Shown: positions 26,174-34,574 of the stretch, one piece after another
How the letters are laid out: each line of letters starts with the position of its first letter
Numbering within the stretch: position 1 is the first letter of the stretch
Source of the DNA: Prochlorococcus_E sp000760215
GTDB lineage: Bacteria > Cyanobacteriota > Cyanobacteriia > PCC-6307 > Cyanobiaceae
Length of the DNA stretch: 64,000 bases
Assembly: GCF_047303175.1 (NCBI RefSeq)
Contig: NZ_CP138945.1
Direction: 5' to 3' (one strand)
The notes under the pieces: model-generated
Seen by the model: only the letters and a program-made list of their open reading frames with translations
The model's database searches: none
What the model was told of the DNA's origin: nothing
Position numbers and translations under genes: made by a program

Positions 26174-26398
26174 TTATTGATTCAAGCGATTATTTTTGCC
26201 ACGAATTCCATCTAATAGTGTTTTCCTGCGAAGATTTCTAGATACAGAATTGGAAATAATGAGCCCCATACCAACACAAAAGGCAGGTATGGATTGAACA
26301 CGGTCATTATCTTTGCGAGAAAAAAATCCCAAAATTGCAACCATGATCAATAATGGTGCAGCAAATGAAATTAATAAATTCTTATAGCTCTTCATCAA
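26174..26398 (-). CDS. Small two-helix membrane protein, unknown function
   Basis: This 74-residue protein has two predicted membrane helices (about residues 8-25 and 37-52) separated by a charged Arg-Lys-Asp-Asn-Asp-Arg loop. A basic tail follows (Arg-Asn-Leu-Arg-Arg-Lys). The pattern recalls the small DUF3188-type cyanobacterial membrane proteins, but I am not certain of that family. Its first ATG overlaps the stop of the upstream amidohydrolase gene, so translation is probably coupled. It is the last gene before the thiC leader. A second ATG follows at once. Confidence 0.6.
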   Translation of the reverse strand: MMKSYKNLLISFAAPLLIMVAILGFFSRKDNDRVQSIPAFCVGMGLIISNSVSRNLRRKTLLDGIRGKNNRLNQ

Positions 26399-27591
26399 TT
26401 TTTGTGCGAAGAAATACTGCTATTACTTTTCATCCAGCTCAACAGAGTATGGAAAATCACACTAATGCCTATTTCAAGAGAATTTTCATCAGGTGCAAAA
26501 TGACCGTTGTGTAAAGGTGCACATCCGTCAGAAGCTGCTACACCTAGACGAAACATTGTCCCTGGAACATCCTCTAAAAACTCAGCAAAATCCTCTGCTC
26601 CTAATGAAGGCAATTCTAATCTCTTGACCTTTTCATCCCCGAGTAAGAATTTTGCAGACTGTTCAACCAAGTTGGTTAGGTCAAAATCATTAAAGACTGG
26701 AGGTGCAATAGGTATATAACGAACAACAGCCTTTCCACCGAGGCTTGAAGCAATTGCTTTTATTTGTCTCTCCAACCAATTAGGAAGTGTTTGATTTAAT
26801 TGTGGATCTAAACAACGGACTGTCCCCAAAAGCCTTACCCGGTCTGGTATGACATTAAATGCATTTCCTCCTTCAATTTTACCGAAACTAATTACAACGG
26901 GTAAAAGAGAATCAAGCTGCCTACTAATAGCTTCTTGAACCCCACTAATAATCTTTGCTGCTATCCAGATTGAATCAACTGTCTGATGTGGTCTAGCTCC
27001 ATGCCCACCGTCACCAATGATCTCTATTTCCAATTTCCCAGCTGCTGCAGTTAAAGTACCATTTCTAACGCCAATAAAACCAACTGGCAGTTCTGGATAA
27101 ACATGCACACCAAAAAGAGCGTCTAAGCCTTTCGTCGCTCCATCTTGTTTCATCCATCTTGCACCAGATGCAATTTCCTCAGCCGGTTGAAATAAAAGTC
27201 TAATTCCTGTAAATGCACTATCGTTTTCAGCAAAAAGCCTTGCAACTCCTAGACCTATACAAGTATGAAGATCATGCCCACATGCATGCATAACACCTTG
27301 AACAAGGGAAGCATATGAAAGGCCTGTCTTTTCCTCTACTGGCAAAGCATCCATATCAACTCTAAATCCAACCAAAGGACCATTTGTATTGCCTAGTTCT
27401 GCAATTAAACCTGTCTTTCCAACAGATTCGGTAACAGTCCATCCATATTCCTTTAATTGACCAGCAACTAAAGCAGCAGTTTGATGTTCCTCTCCACTCA
27501 ATTCTGGGTGTGCATGTAAATGCCGTCTAAGTTCAATGAGATCAGGCAAGAAAGACTGCAAACTTAAAATAGGTTTCTTTAACAAGCTCAT
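26395..27591 (-). CDS. M20-family amidohydrolase (N-acyl-amino-acid hydrolase-like)
   Basis: The protein is a 398-residue metallopeptidase-fold hydrolase of the M20D group, which includes hippurate, N-acetyl-amino-acid and IAA-amino-acid hydrolases. Metal ligands are visible in His-Ala-Cys-Gly-His-Asp-Leu-His near residue 103 and the Glu pair in Gln-Pro-Ala-Glu-Glu near 137. A dimerisation domain follows. It appears cytosolic, with no signal peptide. The ATG overlaps the upstream TPR gene stop (ATGA), and the 3' end overlaps the next small gene, so these form one translational unit. The substrate is unknown. Confidence 0.88.
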   Translation of the reverse strand: MSLLKKPILSLQSFLPDLIELRRHLHAHPELSGEEHQTAALVAGQLKEYGWTVTESVGKTGLIAELGNTNGPLVGFRVDMDALPVEEKTGLSYASLVQGVMHACGHDLHTCIGLGVARLFAENDSAFTGIRLLFQPAEEIASGARWMKQDGATKGLDALFGVHVYPELPVGFIGVRNGTLTAAAGKLEIEIIGDGGHGARPHQTVDSIWIAAKIISGVQEAISRQLDSLLPVVISFGKIEGGNAFNVIPDRVRLLGTVRCLDPQLNQTLPNWLERQIKAIASSLGGKAVVRYIPIAPPVFNDFDLTNLVEQSAKFLLGDEKVKRLELPSLGAEDFAEFLEDVPGTMFRLGVAASDGCAPLHNGHFAPDENSLEIGISVIFHTLLSWMKSNSSISSHKN

Positions 27592-28376
27592 TTGTTTTGC
27601 AGATCTAAAAATGCCATAAGGTCCTTACTTGGACTTGGCGGCCAATGTCTTACGTATAAAAGCCAATCTTGATCGCTATATCTACTGTCAAGTCCAGCAA
27701 CTGCTGCCCAGTGACTTTCTGCTTCTCCTATTGAGCCTTCTTTCCATAAAAGAGCAGTCAAAGCTGCTCTTCCATCAACAAACATTGGATATTTTCTAAT
27801 TAGTGAGCGAAGGGCTTTTTCGGCTTGATCAAATTGATTCAATTGATAACAAGCCAAAGCTTCACCAGATAACGCCATAGTAAAACTTGAATCTGCTAAA
27901 GATGCTTTATGAAATAAGGTTTTTGACTGTAACCAATCACCATGAGCAGCGCCCATTACATTTCCTAAATTATATAAAGCAGATGGATTATCAGGCTCCT
28001 TCTCGAGCACCCATAGATAGTCATCTATCGCGGCATCCCATTCTTCTAAGGCTTCTTCAGCAATTCCCCTATTTAGATGAGGGTCTATTTCCAAAGGTAA
28101 AAGTTCTATAGCTCGTGTTTGATCAAGAATTGCACCTTTAATATCTCCTAATATTAAACGTACGTTACCTCTATTACTTAATGCAGAAGCATTTTCTGGA
28201 AATGAAGAAAGAAAGCTATCCCAACTTTTTAATGCATTTATGAAGTCCCCTTTATGAGTTTGACTTAACGCTTTTTCAAAAACTAATGGACTTGAATCTT
28301 TTACTAAAGCCTCGCAAGGTGAAGTTAAAAGAAAGACAAGAGATAAAATGATTGAAAAAGACCAATATTTTTTCAT
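27588..28376 (-). CDS. Exported TPR-repeat protein
   Basis: The protein is 262 residues long, with an N-terminal signal-like segment (Lys-Lys-Tyr-Trp then a hydrophobic run to about residue 23). Several TPR units follow between about 35 and 200, marked by Ala-Leu-Ser-Asn-Arg-Gly-Asn, Pro-His-Leu-Asn-Arg-Gly-Ile and Ala-Leu-Tyr-Asn-Leu-Gly-Asn. It is probably a periplasmic or lumenal scaffold. It lies about 25 bases after ruvB and overlaps the amidohydrolase start by four bases, so it is in an operon with them. No specific partner can be named. Confidence 0.82.
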   Translation of the reverse strand: MKKYWSFSIILSLVFLLTSPCEALVKDSSPLVFEKALSQTHKGDFINALKSWDSFLSSFPENASALSNRGNVRLILGDIKGAILDQTRAIELLPLEIDPHLNRGIAEEALEEWDAAIDDYLWVLEKEPDNPSALYNLGNVMGAAHGDWLQSKTLFHKASLADSSFTMALSGEALACYQLNQFDQAEKALRSLIRKYPMFVDGRAALTALLWKEGSIGEAESHWAAVAGLDSRYSDQDWLLYVRHWPPSPSKDLMAFLDLQNK

Positions 28377-28401
28377 TGGATTATTGATAATTTTTCTTTA
28401 T

Positions 28402-29460
28402 TTAAATGTTTAGGTGCTCTTTAGCAGCTGAGGTAACAATTCTGCCCCTAGCAGTTCTTTTGAGAAAACCAATCTGTAAAAGGAAAGGTTCTACAACAGA
28501 TTCCAATGTTGCAGTTTCTTCACCTAGTGCTGCAGCTAAAGTCTCCAAGCCAACAGGGCCACCATTATGCTCATTTGATATAAATAAAAGCAAGCGTCTA
28601 TCTGTTTGATCCAAACCTCGCTCATCGACTTGATGCAACCTTAAAGATTCATCAACTACCATTTTATCTATAAGTTTCATTTTCATGTGCACAGTTGCAA
28701 AGTCTCTCACTCGACGCAGCAATCTATTGGCAATGCGAGGTGTTCCCCTGCATCTTCGAGCTATTTCATAACTACCTTCTATAGTCAATGGCAAGTTAAA
28801 AAGCTCTGCTGCTCTTCTAATAATCATTTGCAATTCCTCAAGATTATAAAAATTTAGTCTTTGACTGATACCAAATCTATCTCTTAATGGTGAACTTATA
28901 GCAGCAGGCTTGGTAGTAGCACCAACCAAAGTAAATCGCGGTAATTGTATCTCTCTCGTTCTTGCTGTTGTCCCTTTACCAACAGTTAAATCGAGTCGGA
29001 AATCTTCTAAAGCTGGGTACAAAAGCTCCTCAGCAACCTTCGAAAGTCTATGAATCTCATCAACAAATAATAAGTCATTAGGTTGCAAATTTAGAAGTAA
29101 GCCAATAATGTCTCGAGGCCTCTCTAGTGCAGGAGCACTAGTAATACGACATTTCACACCAAGCTCATTAGCTAAGACCAAGGCCATTGTGGTTTTACCT
29201 AATCCAGGAGGGCCATACAGCAAAACATGATCTAAAGCTTCCTTTCTTGATAAAGATGCTTTAACAGAAATAGAGAGAACTTCTTTTAATTCTGTTTGAC
29301 CAATAAATTCCTTCCACGACTTTGGCCTGAATGTATCTTCTTTAATAGACTTACTTTCTTCCAACTTTTCTTCCAACATCACAATCGGATCTAACAACCT
29401 TGTCTTACGATTACGGTTGCTAGAGGAAGATTTCTCAGAGCCAGAAGACACAATTGCCAT
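28402..29460 (-). CDS. ruvB: Holliday junction DNA helicase RuvB
   Basis: RuvB is the hexameric AAA+ motor that with RuvA drives branch migration of Holliday junctions. Walker A Gly-Pro-Pro-Gly-Leu-Gly-Lys-Thr and Walker B Phe-Val-Asp-Glu-Ile-His are clear. Sensor 1 Gly-Ala-Thr-Thr-Lys-Pro and the C-terminal winged-helix Arg-Thr-Ala-Arg-Gly-Arg are also intact. I start at the ATG at 29460. A TTG at 29493 would add 11 residues and leave only 17 bases to the divergent smpB start. The Ser/Asn/Arg-rich N-terminal stretch is longer than in E. coli but common in cyanobacteria. Confidence 0.95.
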   Translation of the reverse strand: MAIVSSGSEKSSSSNRNRKTRLLDPIVMLEEKLEESKSIKEDTFRPKSWKEFIGQTELKEVLSISVKASLSRKEALDHVLLYGPPGLGKTTMALVLANELGVKCRITSAPALERPRDIIGLLLNLQPNDLLFVDEIHRLSKVAEELLYPALEDFRLDLTVGKGTTARTREIQLPRFTLVGATTKPAAISSPLRDRFGISQRLNFYNLEELQMIIRRAAELFNLPLTIEGSYEIARRCRGTPRIANRLLRRVRDFATVHMKMKLIDKMVVDESLRLHQVDERGLDQTDRRLLLFISNEHNGGPVGLETLAAALGEETATLESVVEPFLLQIGFLKRTARGRIVTSAAKEHLNI

Positions 29461-29510
29461 ATTGGAAGGATAAGGAAACTTGTGTACTCTCAAAAGACTA
29501 ATTACAGAAA

Positions 29511-30008
29511 ATGTCTAAAGCGAGTAACAAAAGAAAATCCAAAGGAATGCAAAATAAGGCCAATAGGCACTTGGCTGAAAATCGCTATGCAAGATACCAA
29601 TATGAAATTCTAGAAACACTAGAAACAGGAATAGAACTTCTTGGGACAGAAGTAAAATCCATAAGAGGCGGGAACACAAATTTAAGAGACGGCTTTTGTC
29701 TTATTCGCGATGGAAATCTTCTTTTACATAATGTGCATATTTCCACATTTAATAATGCTGGGAATTTTTTCAATCATGAACCATTAAGGGTCCGCAGATT
29801 ATTAGCTCATCGAAAAGAAATTAATAAGCTAGAAATTCAAATTAATAGAAAAGGACTGACGATCATCCCATTGAAGCTATATCTCAGTGGGTCGTGGATC
29901 AAACTTTCTATAGGGCTTGGCAAAGGCAAAAAACTTCACGACAAAAGAGAAAGTGAAAAAAGAAAGCAAGTTGATAAAGAAACCAAATCAGCCATTGCTC
30001 GCTATTAA
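29511..30008 (+). CDS. smpB: SsrA-binding protein SmpB
   Basis: SmpB binds tmRNA and brings it to stalled ribosomes for trans-translation. The 165-residue protein has the family blocks Asn-Arg-His-Leu-Ala-Glu-Asn-Arg-Tyr-Ala-Arg-Tyr and Gly-Thr-Glu-Val-Lys-Ser-Ile-Arg. Lys-Gly-Leu-Thr-Ile-Ile-Pro-Leu-Lys-Leu-Tyr and a basic tail with Asp-Lys-Arg-Glu follow. The tmRNA gene itself is not in this window. It diverges from ruvB and is followed 30 bases later by a small unknown gene. Confidence 0.97.
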   Translation: MSKASNKRKSKGMQNKANRHLAENRYARYQYEILETLETGIELLGTEVKSIRGGNTNLRDGFCLIRDGNLLLHNVHISTFNNAGNFFNHEPLRVRRLLAHRKEINKLEIQINRKGLTIIPLKLYLSGSWIKLSIGLGKGKKLHDKRESEKRKQVDKETKSAIARY

Positions 30009-30038
30009 GATATTCAGGACAGCAAGCAAATTTTTATA

Positions 30039-30296
30039 ATGGACAAAATAGAAAAAAGATTAAGGCTAAAAATGCAAAGAGAAAAGCTTATAAAGTCATT
30101 AGAAGAGGTCTATAAAAATGCATTTGATCAACTTACGCGACTAGAAATTGAGGATCAATCTATAGCAAAGCTTTCTCAAGCATTCCTTTTATCTCGACAA
30201 GCAGCTTTAAATCACTTGAAAATAGAAATAGAGAGGCCAATCATTACAACACCACCTTGCATTGATTCAATTCAGGAAAATGTCAGCGATCCCTAG
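30039..30296 (+). CDS. Small unknown protein downstream of smpB
   Basis: I do not recognise this 85-residue protein. Its first 70 residues are strongly helical and highly charged (Lys/Glu/Arg rich, starting Asp-Lys-Ile-Glu-Lys-Arg-Leu-Arg-Leu-Lys) and could form a coiled coil. The tail holds Pro-Pro-Cys. No membrane segment is seen. It begins 30 bases after smpB on the same strand, so co-transcription is likely. Being a compact single frame with normal codon use, it looks genuine, but no function can be proposed. Confidence 0.55.
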   Translation: MDKIEKRLRLKMQREKLIKSLEEVYKNAFDQLTRLEIEDQSIAKLSQAFLLSRQAALNHLKIEIERPIITTPPCIDSIQENVSDP

Positions 30297-30321
30297 CAAA
30301 GCGAGGCCGTCTATAGGCTGC

Positions 30322-30358
30322 AAAAAAACACAAATCAATTAAATCTATTGTTAATTGA
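30322..30358 (-). terminator. Intrinsic terminator of the 30394-30660 gene
   Basis: On the minus strand TCAATTAA, an eight-base loop and TTAATTGA form an eight-base-pair stem, followed by TTTGTGTTTTTTTG. It lies 36 bases past the stop of the leftward small gene and would end that transcript before the convergent smpB unit. Confidence 0.7.
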
Positions 30359-30393
30359 ATAGCAAGTTACATATCAATCTGCATCTAAATTGG

Positions 30394-30660
30394 CTAATTA
30401 TTTTGCGGAGAAGGTGGCTCTAAACTCACATTTTCTGGAGGTGGCGTTGGATCAGGATCTGCGATCAACATATGTTGTAAAACGATTTCAGGACGCTCAC
30501 TATCCCTCCATCTGATGCGATAGGCAGGCATTTTCGTGCCACGACTGGTTGTTTGTTCAACAGGTTCCATAACCCAACCCCGCCTAGAACGGCCTTGAGG
30601 ATTGCGCTTAACCACAGCATCGGTGTGCTTAAACCTGAAACCAACGCGCTCACCACTCAT
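30394..30660 (-). CDS. Small conserved cyanobacterial protein of unknown function
   Basis: This 88-residue protein is basic and aromatic in its first 60 residues (Arg-Val-Gly-Phe-Arg-Phe-Lys, Arg-Ser-Arg-Arg-Gly-Trp-Val, Tyr-Arg-Ile-Arg-Trp-Arg-Asp). Its tail is Pro-rich and acidic. The alternating pattern suggests a small beta-barrel, possibly SH3- or KOW-like, but I cannot assign a family. It lies 56 bases downstream of lysS on the same strand, and a terminator follows, so it probably ends the lysS transcript. Confidence 0.65.
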   Translation of the reverse strand: MSGERVGFRFKHTDAVVKRNPQGRSRRGWVMEPVEQTTSRGTKMPAYRIRWRDSERPEIVLQHMLIADPDPTPPPENVSLEPPSPQNN

Positions 30661-30716
30661 CCGTAAGACGACTTCATACTGGATCTATTATCCACTTTGA
30701 AGGTACCCTTATCCTA

Positions 30717-32225
30717 TTACTGAGAACCGGACTCTGGGCGAAGTAACGGAAAAGCAATCACATCACGTATAGATGGACTATCTGTTAAAAGCATTGCCAA
30801 ACGATCTATTCCAATACCAAGTCCACCTGTTGGGGGCATACCAATCTCCAAAGCATTAAGAAAGTCCTCATCTATTGCATGTGCTTCTAGATCACCATCA
30901 TTTTTTCGATTCTGCTGTTTCACAAGACGTTCTCTTTGATCAATTGGATCAATTAATTCACTAAAAGCATTAGCAATTTCACGACCAGAAATGAATAATT
31001 CAAATCTCTCAACAATTCCAGGCTTATTTCTATGTTTTCTAGCTAAAGGTGAAATATCAATAGGGTAATCCGTGACAAAAGTTGGTTGAATAAGCTTTGG
31101 TTCTACCTTTTGTTCAAAAGCTTCATTCATCAATCGACCAACTGTATTAGCTTCATCAGGCACACCTAAACCAGCATTGAGCATTGCAGAGGAAGCCTTA
31201 TCTCTATTATTTCCAAAACCATCAAAGTCTAAACCTGTTTCCTGAAAAACTAGCTCCTGCATAGTCTCTCTTCGCCAAGGAGGCGTTAGGTCAAGAGATA
31301 CTCCTTGATAAGAAATTTTTGTAGAGTTACATATTTGCATACAAATTGACACAACAAGTTCCTCAGTTAAATCCATCATTTGCTTGTAATCTGCAAATGC
31401 TTGATATATCTCAACCGAAGTAAATTCAGGATTATGCCTTGAACTAACACCTTCATTCCTAAAGATTCGGCCTATCTCATATACACGCTCAAAACCTCCT
31501 ACTACAAGTCTCTTTAAATGGAGTTCAGTAGCAATTCTTAGAAAAAGTGGAACATCAAACGTATTGTGATGAGTAATAAAAGGCCTTGCATCAGCACCAC
31601 CAGATTCAGCCTGAAGAACTGGTGTTTCAATTTCTAGGAATCCATGATTATCCAACCATCGACGAATAGAGCTAACCATCAAAGCTCTTTTTTGAAAGGT
31701 TTTACGTGAATCTGGATTAACAATTAAATCAAGGTAGCGCTGTCTATATCTCTTCTCTACATCAGCTAAACCATGCCATTTATCAGGTAATGGTTGCAAT
31801 GATTTGCATAGCATTTTCCATGAATAAACTTTTATAGATAACTCACCTCGATCAGTTCGTCTCAAAATTCCCGAGACACCAATCCAATCTCCTGAATCAA
31901 CAAAATCTGTTATTTGTTTGAATGGGCCAGGATCTGCTTGAGCAGTATTAAATTTTTCCAGAGTCAGCTTCTCGAGAAAAAGCTGAATCGTTCCACTATC
32001 ATCAGACAACTTAAAGAAAGCAAGCTTTCCCATAACTCTGCGAGCTAGAACTCTTCCTGCAATAGAAACCTCAAGATCCCTCTCTTGACCATTTGGCAAA
32101 TCAAGATGATCTTGCTGCAATTGAACAGTTTTATGTGTTGGTTGAAAATTAACTGCATACGGCTCTATACCCATTTCGCGCATGGAATTAGCCTTAGTTA
32201 AACGTGTTTCTCTTAAATCAGACAA
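30717..32225 (-). CDS. lysS: Lysyl-tRNA synthetase (class II)
   Basis: LysS charges tRNA-Lys. The 502-residue protein has an N-terminal OB-fold anticodon-binding domain (about 50-150, with Gly-Arg-Val-Leu-Ala-Arg-Arg). Class II motifs follow: Phe-Leu-Glu-Ile-Glu-Thr-Pro (motif 1), Arg-Ile-Phe-Arg-Asn-Glu-Gly (motif 2) and Gly-Leu-Gly-Ile-Gly-Ile-Asp-Arg (motif 3). The start codon appears to be TTG at 32225, because the conserved Met-Ser-Asp-Leu-Arg-Glu-Thr-Arg stretch begins there. The next ATG would remove it. It lies downstream of the response regulator gene. Confidence 0.96.
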   Translation of the reverse strand: MSDLRETRLTKANSMREMGIEPYAVNFQPTHKTVQLQQDHLDLPNGQERDLEVSIAGRVLARRVMGKLAFFKLSDDSGTIQLFLEKLTLEKFNTAQADPGPFKQITDFVDSGDWIGVSGILRRTDRGELSIKVYSWKMLCKSLQPLPDKWHGLADVEKRYRQRYLDLIVNPDSRKTFQKRALMVSSIRRWLDNHGFLEIETPVLQAESGGADARPFITHHNTFDVPLFLRIATELHLKRLVVGGFERVYEIGRIFRNEGVSSRHNPEFTSVEIYQAFADYKQMMDLTEELVVSICMQICNSTKISYQGVSLDLTPPWRRETMQELVFQETGLDFDGFGNNRDKASSAMLNAGLGVPDEANTVGRLMNEAFEQKVEPKLIQPTFVTDYPIDISPLARKHRNKPGIVERFELFISGREIANAFSELIDPIDQRERLVKQQNRKNDGDLEAHAIDEDFLNALEIGMPPTGGLGIGIDRLAMLLTDSPSIRDVIAFPLLRPESGSQ

Positions 32226-32296
32226 AGTAGAATCAAATCATTTATTTCTACTGAGAGTAGATAGATTAGCTAAGAAAAAAAAGTGTTTCTTTGTAT

Positions 32297-33106
32297 TTAA
32301 GAGTTAACTGTTTGGAACTCCCCTAACCTCTGGGAAGAATAGCCAATACCTCTGACAGTCAGAATTAATTCGGGGTTACGTGGGTCTGGCTCAAGTTTTC
32401 CTCTTAATCTGGCAACATAAACATCAACAACTCTCAAATCAGCTGCTCTTCTAGGGGGGTATCCCCATAGTTGCTCCAGAATCTCTGCCCTTGGAACAAC
32501 TTTACCTGGATCGCGGAAAAGCAATTCAAGCAAACTAAATTCTGTATAAGTCAAACCGATTCTTTCTCCACCTCTACTTACCTGACGTCTATTTGTATCA
32601 ACTACTAATTCCCCTAATTTCATTACTCCTTGACCAGCAGGAATCTCTCTTGGCTCTGCAACAGATGCTCCAGGACCCATCCTCCGCAAGATAGTGGCTA
32701 TTCTGGCCTCTAATTCTTTCGGACTAAAGGGCTTTGACAAATAATCATCAGCCCCTAAATCAAGTCCAGCAACCCTCTCAGAAATAGCCTCAAGAGCACT
32801 AAGAAAAATTATTGGAACTATCGATTCAGCCCTTATTCTTCTGCAAACAGCAAATCCATCAAGCTTGGGAAGCATTACATCTAAAACAACAAGATCTGGA
32901 ACTTCCTGATGAAAAATATCTAATGCCTCTTCTCCATCCTTAGCAGAAACAACATTATATCCAGCAAGCTCAAGCCTTGTAACTAAAACTTTCAACACTG
33001 CTGGCTCATCATCGACAACCAAAATTGTTGCGTTTGGAGATGCAACTGGCTTCGAAGCGGGCCCATCGTTGCTTTTATGAAGCATGGATGAACCTTCATC
33101 ATGCAT
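32297..33106 (-). CDS. OmpR/PhoB-family response regulator (RpaB/Ycf27-like group)
   Basis: This 269-residue two-component regulator has a receiver domain at about 26-145, with the acidic pair Asp-Asp-Glu, phospho-acceptor Asp in Val-Val-Leu-Asp-Val-Met-Leu-Pro, and Lys-Pro-Phe-Ser-Pro-Lys-Glu-Leu-Glu. A winged-helix DNA-binding domain follows at about 165-260 (Arg-Ala-Ala-Asp-Leu-Arg-Val-Val-Asp-Val-Tyr). The best-known relative I can name is RpaB/Ycf27, but the match is partial and another cyanobacterial paralogue is possible. GAGGA six bases before the ATG at 33106 supports that start. No sensor kinase gene is adjacent. An over-200-base leader precedes it. Confidence 0.88.
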   Translation of the reverse strand: MHDEGSSMLHKSNDGPASKPVASPNATILVVDDEPAVLKVLVTRLELAGYNVVSAKDGEEALDIFHQEVPDLVVLDVMLPKLDGFAVCRRIRAESIVPIIFLSALEAISERVAGLDLGADDYLSKPFSPKELEARIATILRRMGPGASVAEPREIPAGQGVMKLGELVVDTNRRQVSRGGERIGLTYTEFSLLELLFRDPGKVVPRAEILEQLWGYPPRRAADLRVVDVYVARLRGKLEPDPRNPELILTVRGIGYSSQRLGEFQTVNS

Positions 33107-33223
33107 GTTGAATCCTCATTTAGCCATGTAAACATAGCCTTCCACCCCCAACCCAAGGCAATTCCTATAAGGCTAAATATTATATTTTTCCAAAAAATTT
33201 AACATTTCGAGAGTATTTACCCT

Positions 33224-33239
33224 TAGGCAATAATGCCTA
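33224..33239. repeat. Short inverted repeat upstream of the response regulator
   Basis: TAGGCA-ATAA-TGCCTA forms a six-base-pair stem with a four-base loop, about 120 bases before the response-regulator start and past the end of mreD. No T-run follows on either strand. It could be an operator or a leader hairpin. The rest of 33107-33317 shows nothing I can assign. Confidence 0.3.
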
Positions 33240-33317
33240 TTATTAACACTCGCCAAGATATTTGAAACTCTATTATCAGTGATTTCTGAACGTACTTCTT
33301 TGTGAAAAATCCATTTA

Positions 33318-33827
33318 TCAGCTTGATCTTTCAGCTTTTCCTTTGAAAAAGAAATTAAGTATTGATGAACAAAGAAATGGGGAAATCAATCCGCTTATGA
33401 TTGATCCAGCCAAAATGGTATAAAAAGCCCATAGATTGAAAAAACTTCCCTTAAAAGCAAATATTTGTTGAAACCATATACTCAGACCACTTAGAAATGA
33501 ACCAATCCAAATCAAAAAGCCAAGTGCGAAAATGTTGTCAGTCAATTTTTCTTTAATTCCCAATCTTCCCCACCAATAACCTAAAAGCATCAAGGCTGGG
33601 ATTTCAGTAACTCCGTCAAGATTCATTCCATCTAAAATGATTCCTAAACATAAACCAGCGAATAGTCCAAGAACAGGTCCTTCTTCTAAAGCCCAGGGTA
33701 ATAACCATATTAGAGCCCACCTAGGACCTACACCAGAGATAGCAAGCCATGAAGGAGATAAAAACGTGAAAAAAGGAACTGTTAACCCTAAAAATTGATA
33801 CAAAATTCTTTTGTTTTCTCTTTTCAT
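33318..33827 (-). CDS. mreD: Rod shape-determining protein MreD
   Basis: MreD is an integral membrane part of the elongation (rod) complex that guides lateral peptidoglycan synthesis. The protein of about 169 residues has five or so hydrophobic segments, including Phe-Leu-Gly-Leu-Thr-Val-Pro-Phe-Phe near the N-terminus and Leu-Gly-Tyr-Trp-Trp-Gly in the middle. I start at the ATG at 33827, whose ATGA overlaps the mreC stop. An upstream start at 33851 would overlap mreC by 28 bases. MreD sequences vary widely, so the call leans on the mreB-mreC-mreD order. Confidence 0.82.
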   Translation of the reverse strand: MKRENKRILYQFLGLTVPFFTFLSPSWLAISGVGPRWALIWLLPWALEEGPVLGLFAGLCLGIILDGMNLDGVTEIPALMLLGYWWGRLGIKEKLTDNIFALGFLIWIGSFLSGLSIWFQQIFAFKGSFFNLWAFYTILAGSIISGLISPFLCSSILNFFFKGKAERSS

Positions 33828-34570
33828 TGACGGCTTTGAACTTTCACCCAATCAATAGCCTCTGGCGAAGCAATTAATTGAATTACAGCATTAGGGGAAG
33901 GCATGGTTTCTTCGTTTATAAACTGAATAACCCCAACAGGAATATTAGGCGGAAGAAGAGTGCTCGCAGGCGAAGTGCTAACAACATCGCCTAATCGCGC
34001 ATTAGGAATTTTATTCAAAAATTCTAACTGAGGACGATTTGTTCCAACTCCCAACAAGACTCCGTGAACTTTTGAACGTTCTATCCAAACACCTAAGTTC
34101 ATCCCAGGAGATGTAAGCAGTCTTACTCTTGAAGTCGTTGGCGTAACACTATCTATTAGACCAAGTAATCCTCCTGGACCCAATACAGCATCTCCAATAG
34201 AAATACCATCAATAGAGCCTTTATTTAGATCTAATTGCTGCCAAAAATCTCTAGATCTTCGAGAAATTACAGCCGCAGAAATTTGATTTTTATTATTAGA
34301 GTTTTTTAATTCTAATAACTGTCTTAAACGCAGATTATCTTTTTCCAGTAAATCAAGTTTGATTTTTTGTTCTATATCAATACCATTTGTTATCCATTCT
34401 TTTTGAGCTGTTCCAGGCCAAAAAGGTCTAGTCAGAAAGGAGAATGCATCAAGCATTAACGAACCTTTTGAAAACCTAACAAAAATAAAAAATAAAGTTA
34501 GGAAAAACCATGTCCAAATACTTCTGTTCAACCACCAACGAAAAGCAACTTTTCGTCGAGTATTTACCAT
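33824..34570 (-). CDS. mreC: Rod shape-determining protein MreC
   Basis: MreC is a bitopic protein linking cytoplasmic MreB to the periplasmic cell-wall machinery. The 248-residue protein has a basic N-terminus, one membrane helix at about 15-35, and a short coiled coil at about 65-95 (Leu-Leu-Glu-Lys-Asp-Asn-Leu-Arg-Leu-Arg). A beta-rich periplasmic domain contains Gly-Asp-Ala-Val-Leu-Gly-Pro-Gly-Gly-Leu-Leu-Gly and Val-Arg-Leu-Leu-Thr. It starts four bases after mreB and overlaps mreD by four, so the three are one operon. Confidence 0.92.
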   Translation of the reverse strand: MVNTRRKVAFRWWLNRSIWTWFFLTLFFIFVRFSKGSLMLDAFSFLTRPFWPGTAQKEWITNGIDIEQKIKLDLLEKDNLRLRQLLELKNSNNKNQISAAVISRRSRDFWQQLDLNKGSIDGISIGDAVLGPGGLLGLIDSVTPTTSRVRLLTSPGMNLGVWIERSKVHGVLLGVGTNRPQLEFLNKIPNARLGDVVSTSPASTLLPPNIPVGVIQFINEETMPSPNAVIQLIASPEAIDWVKVQSRQ

Positions 34571-34574
34571 TTAA

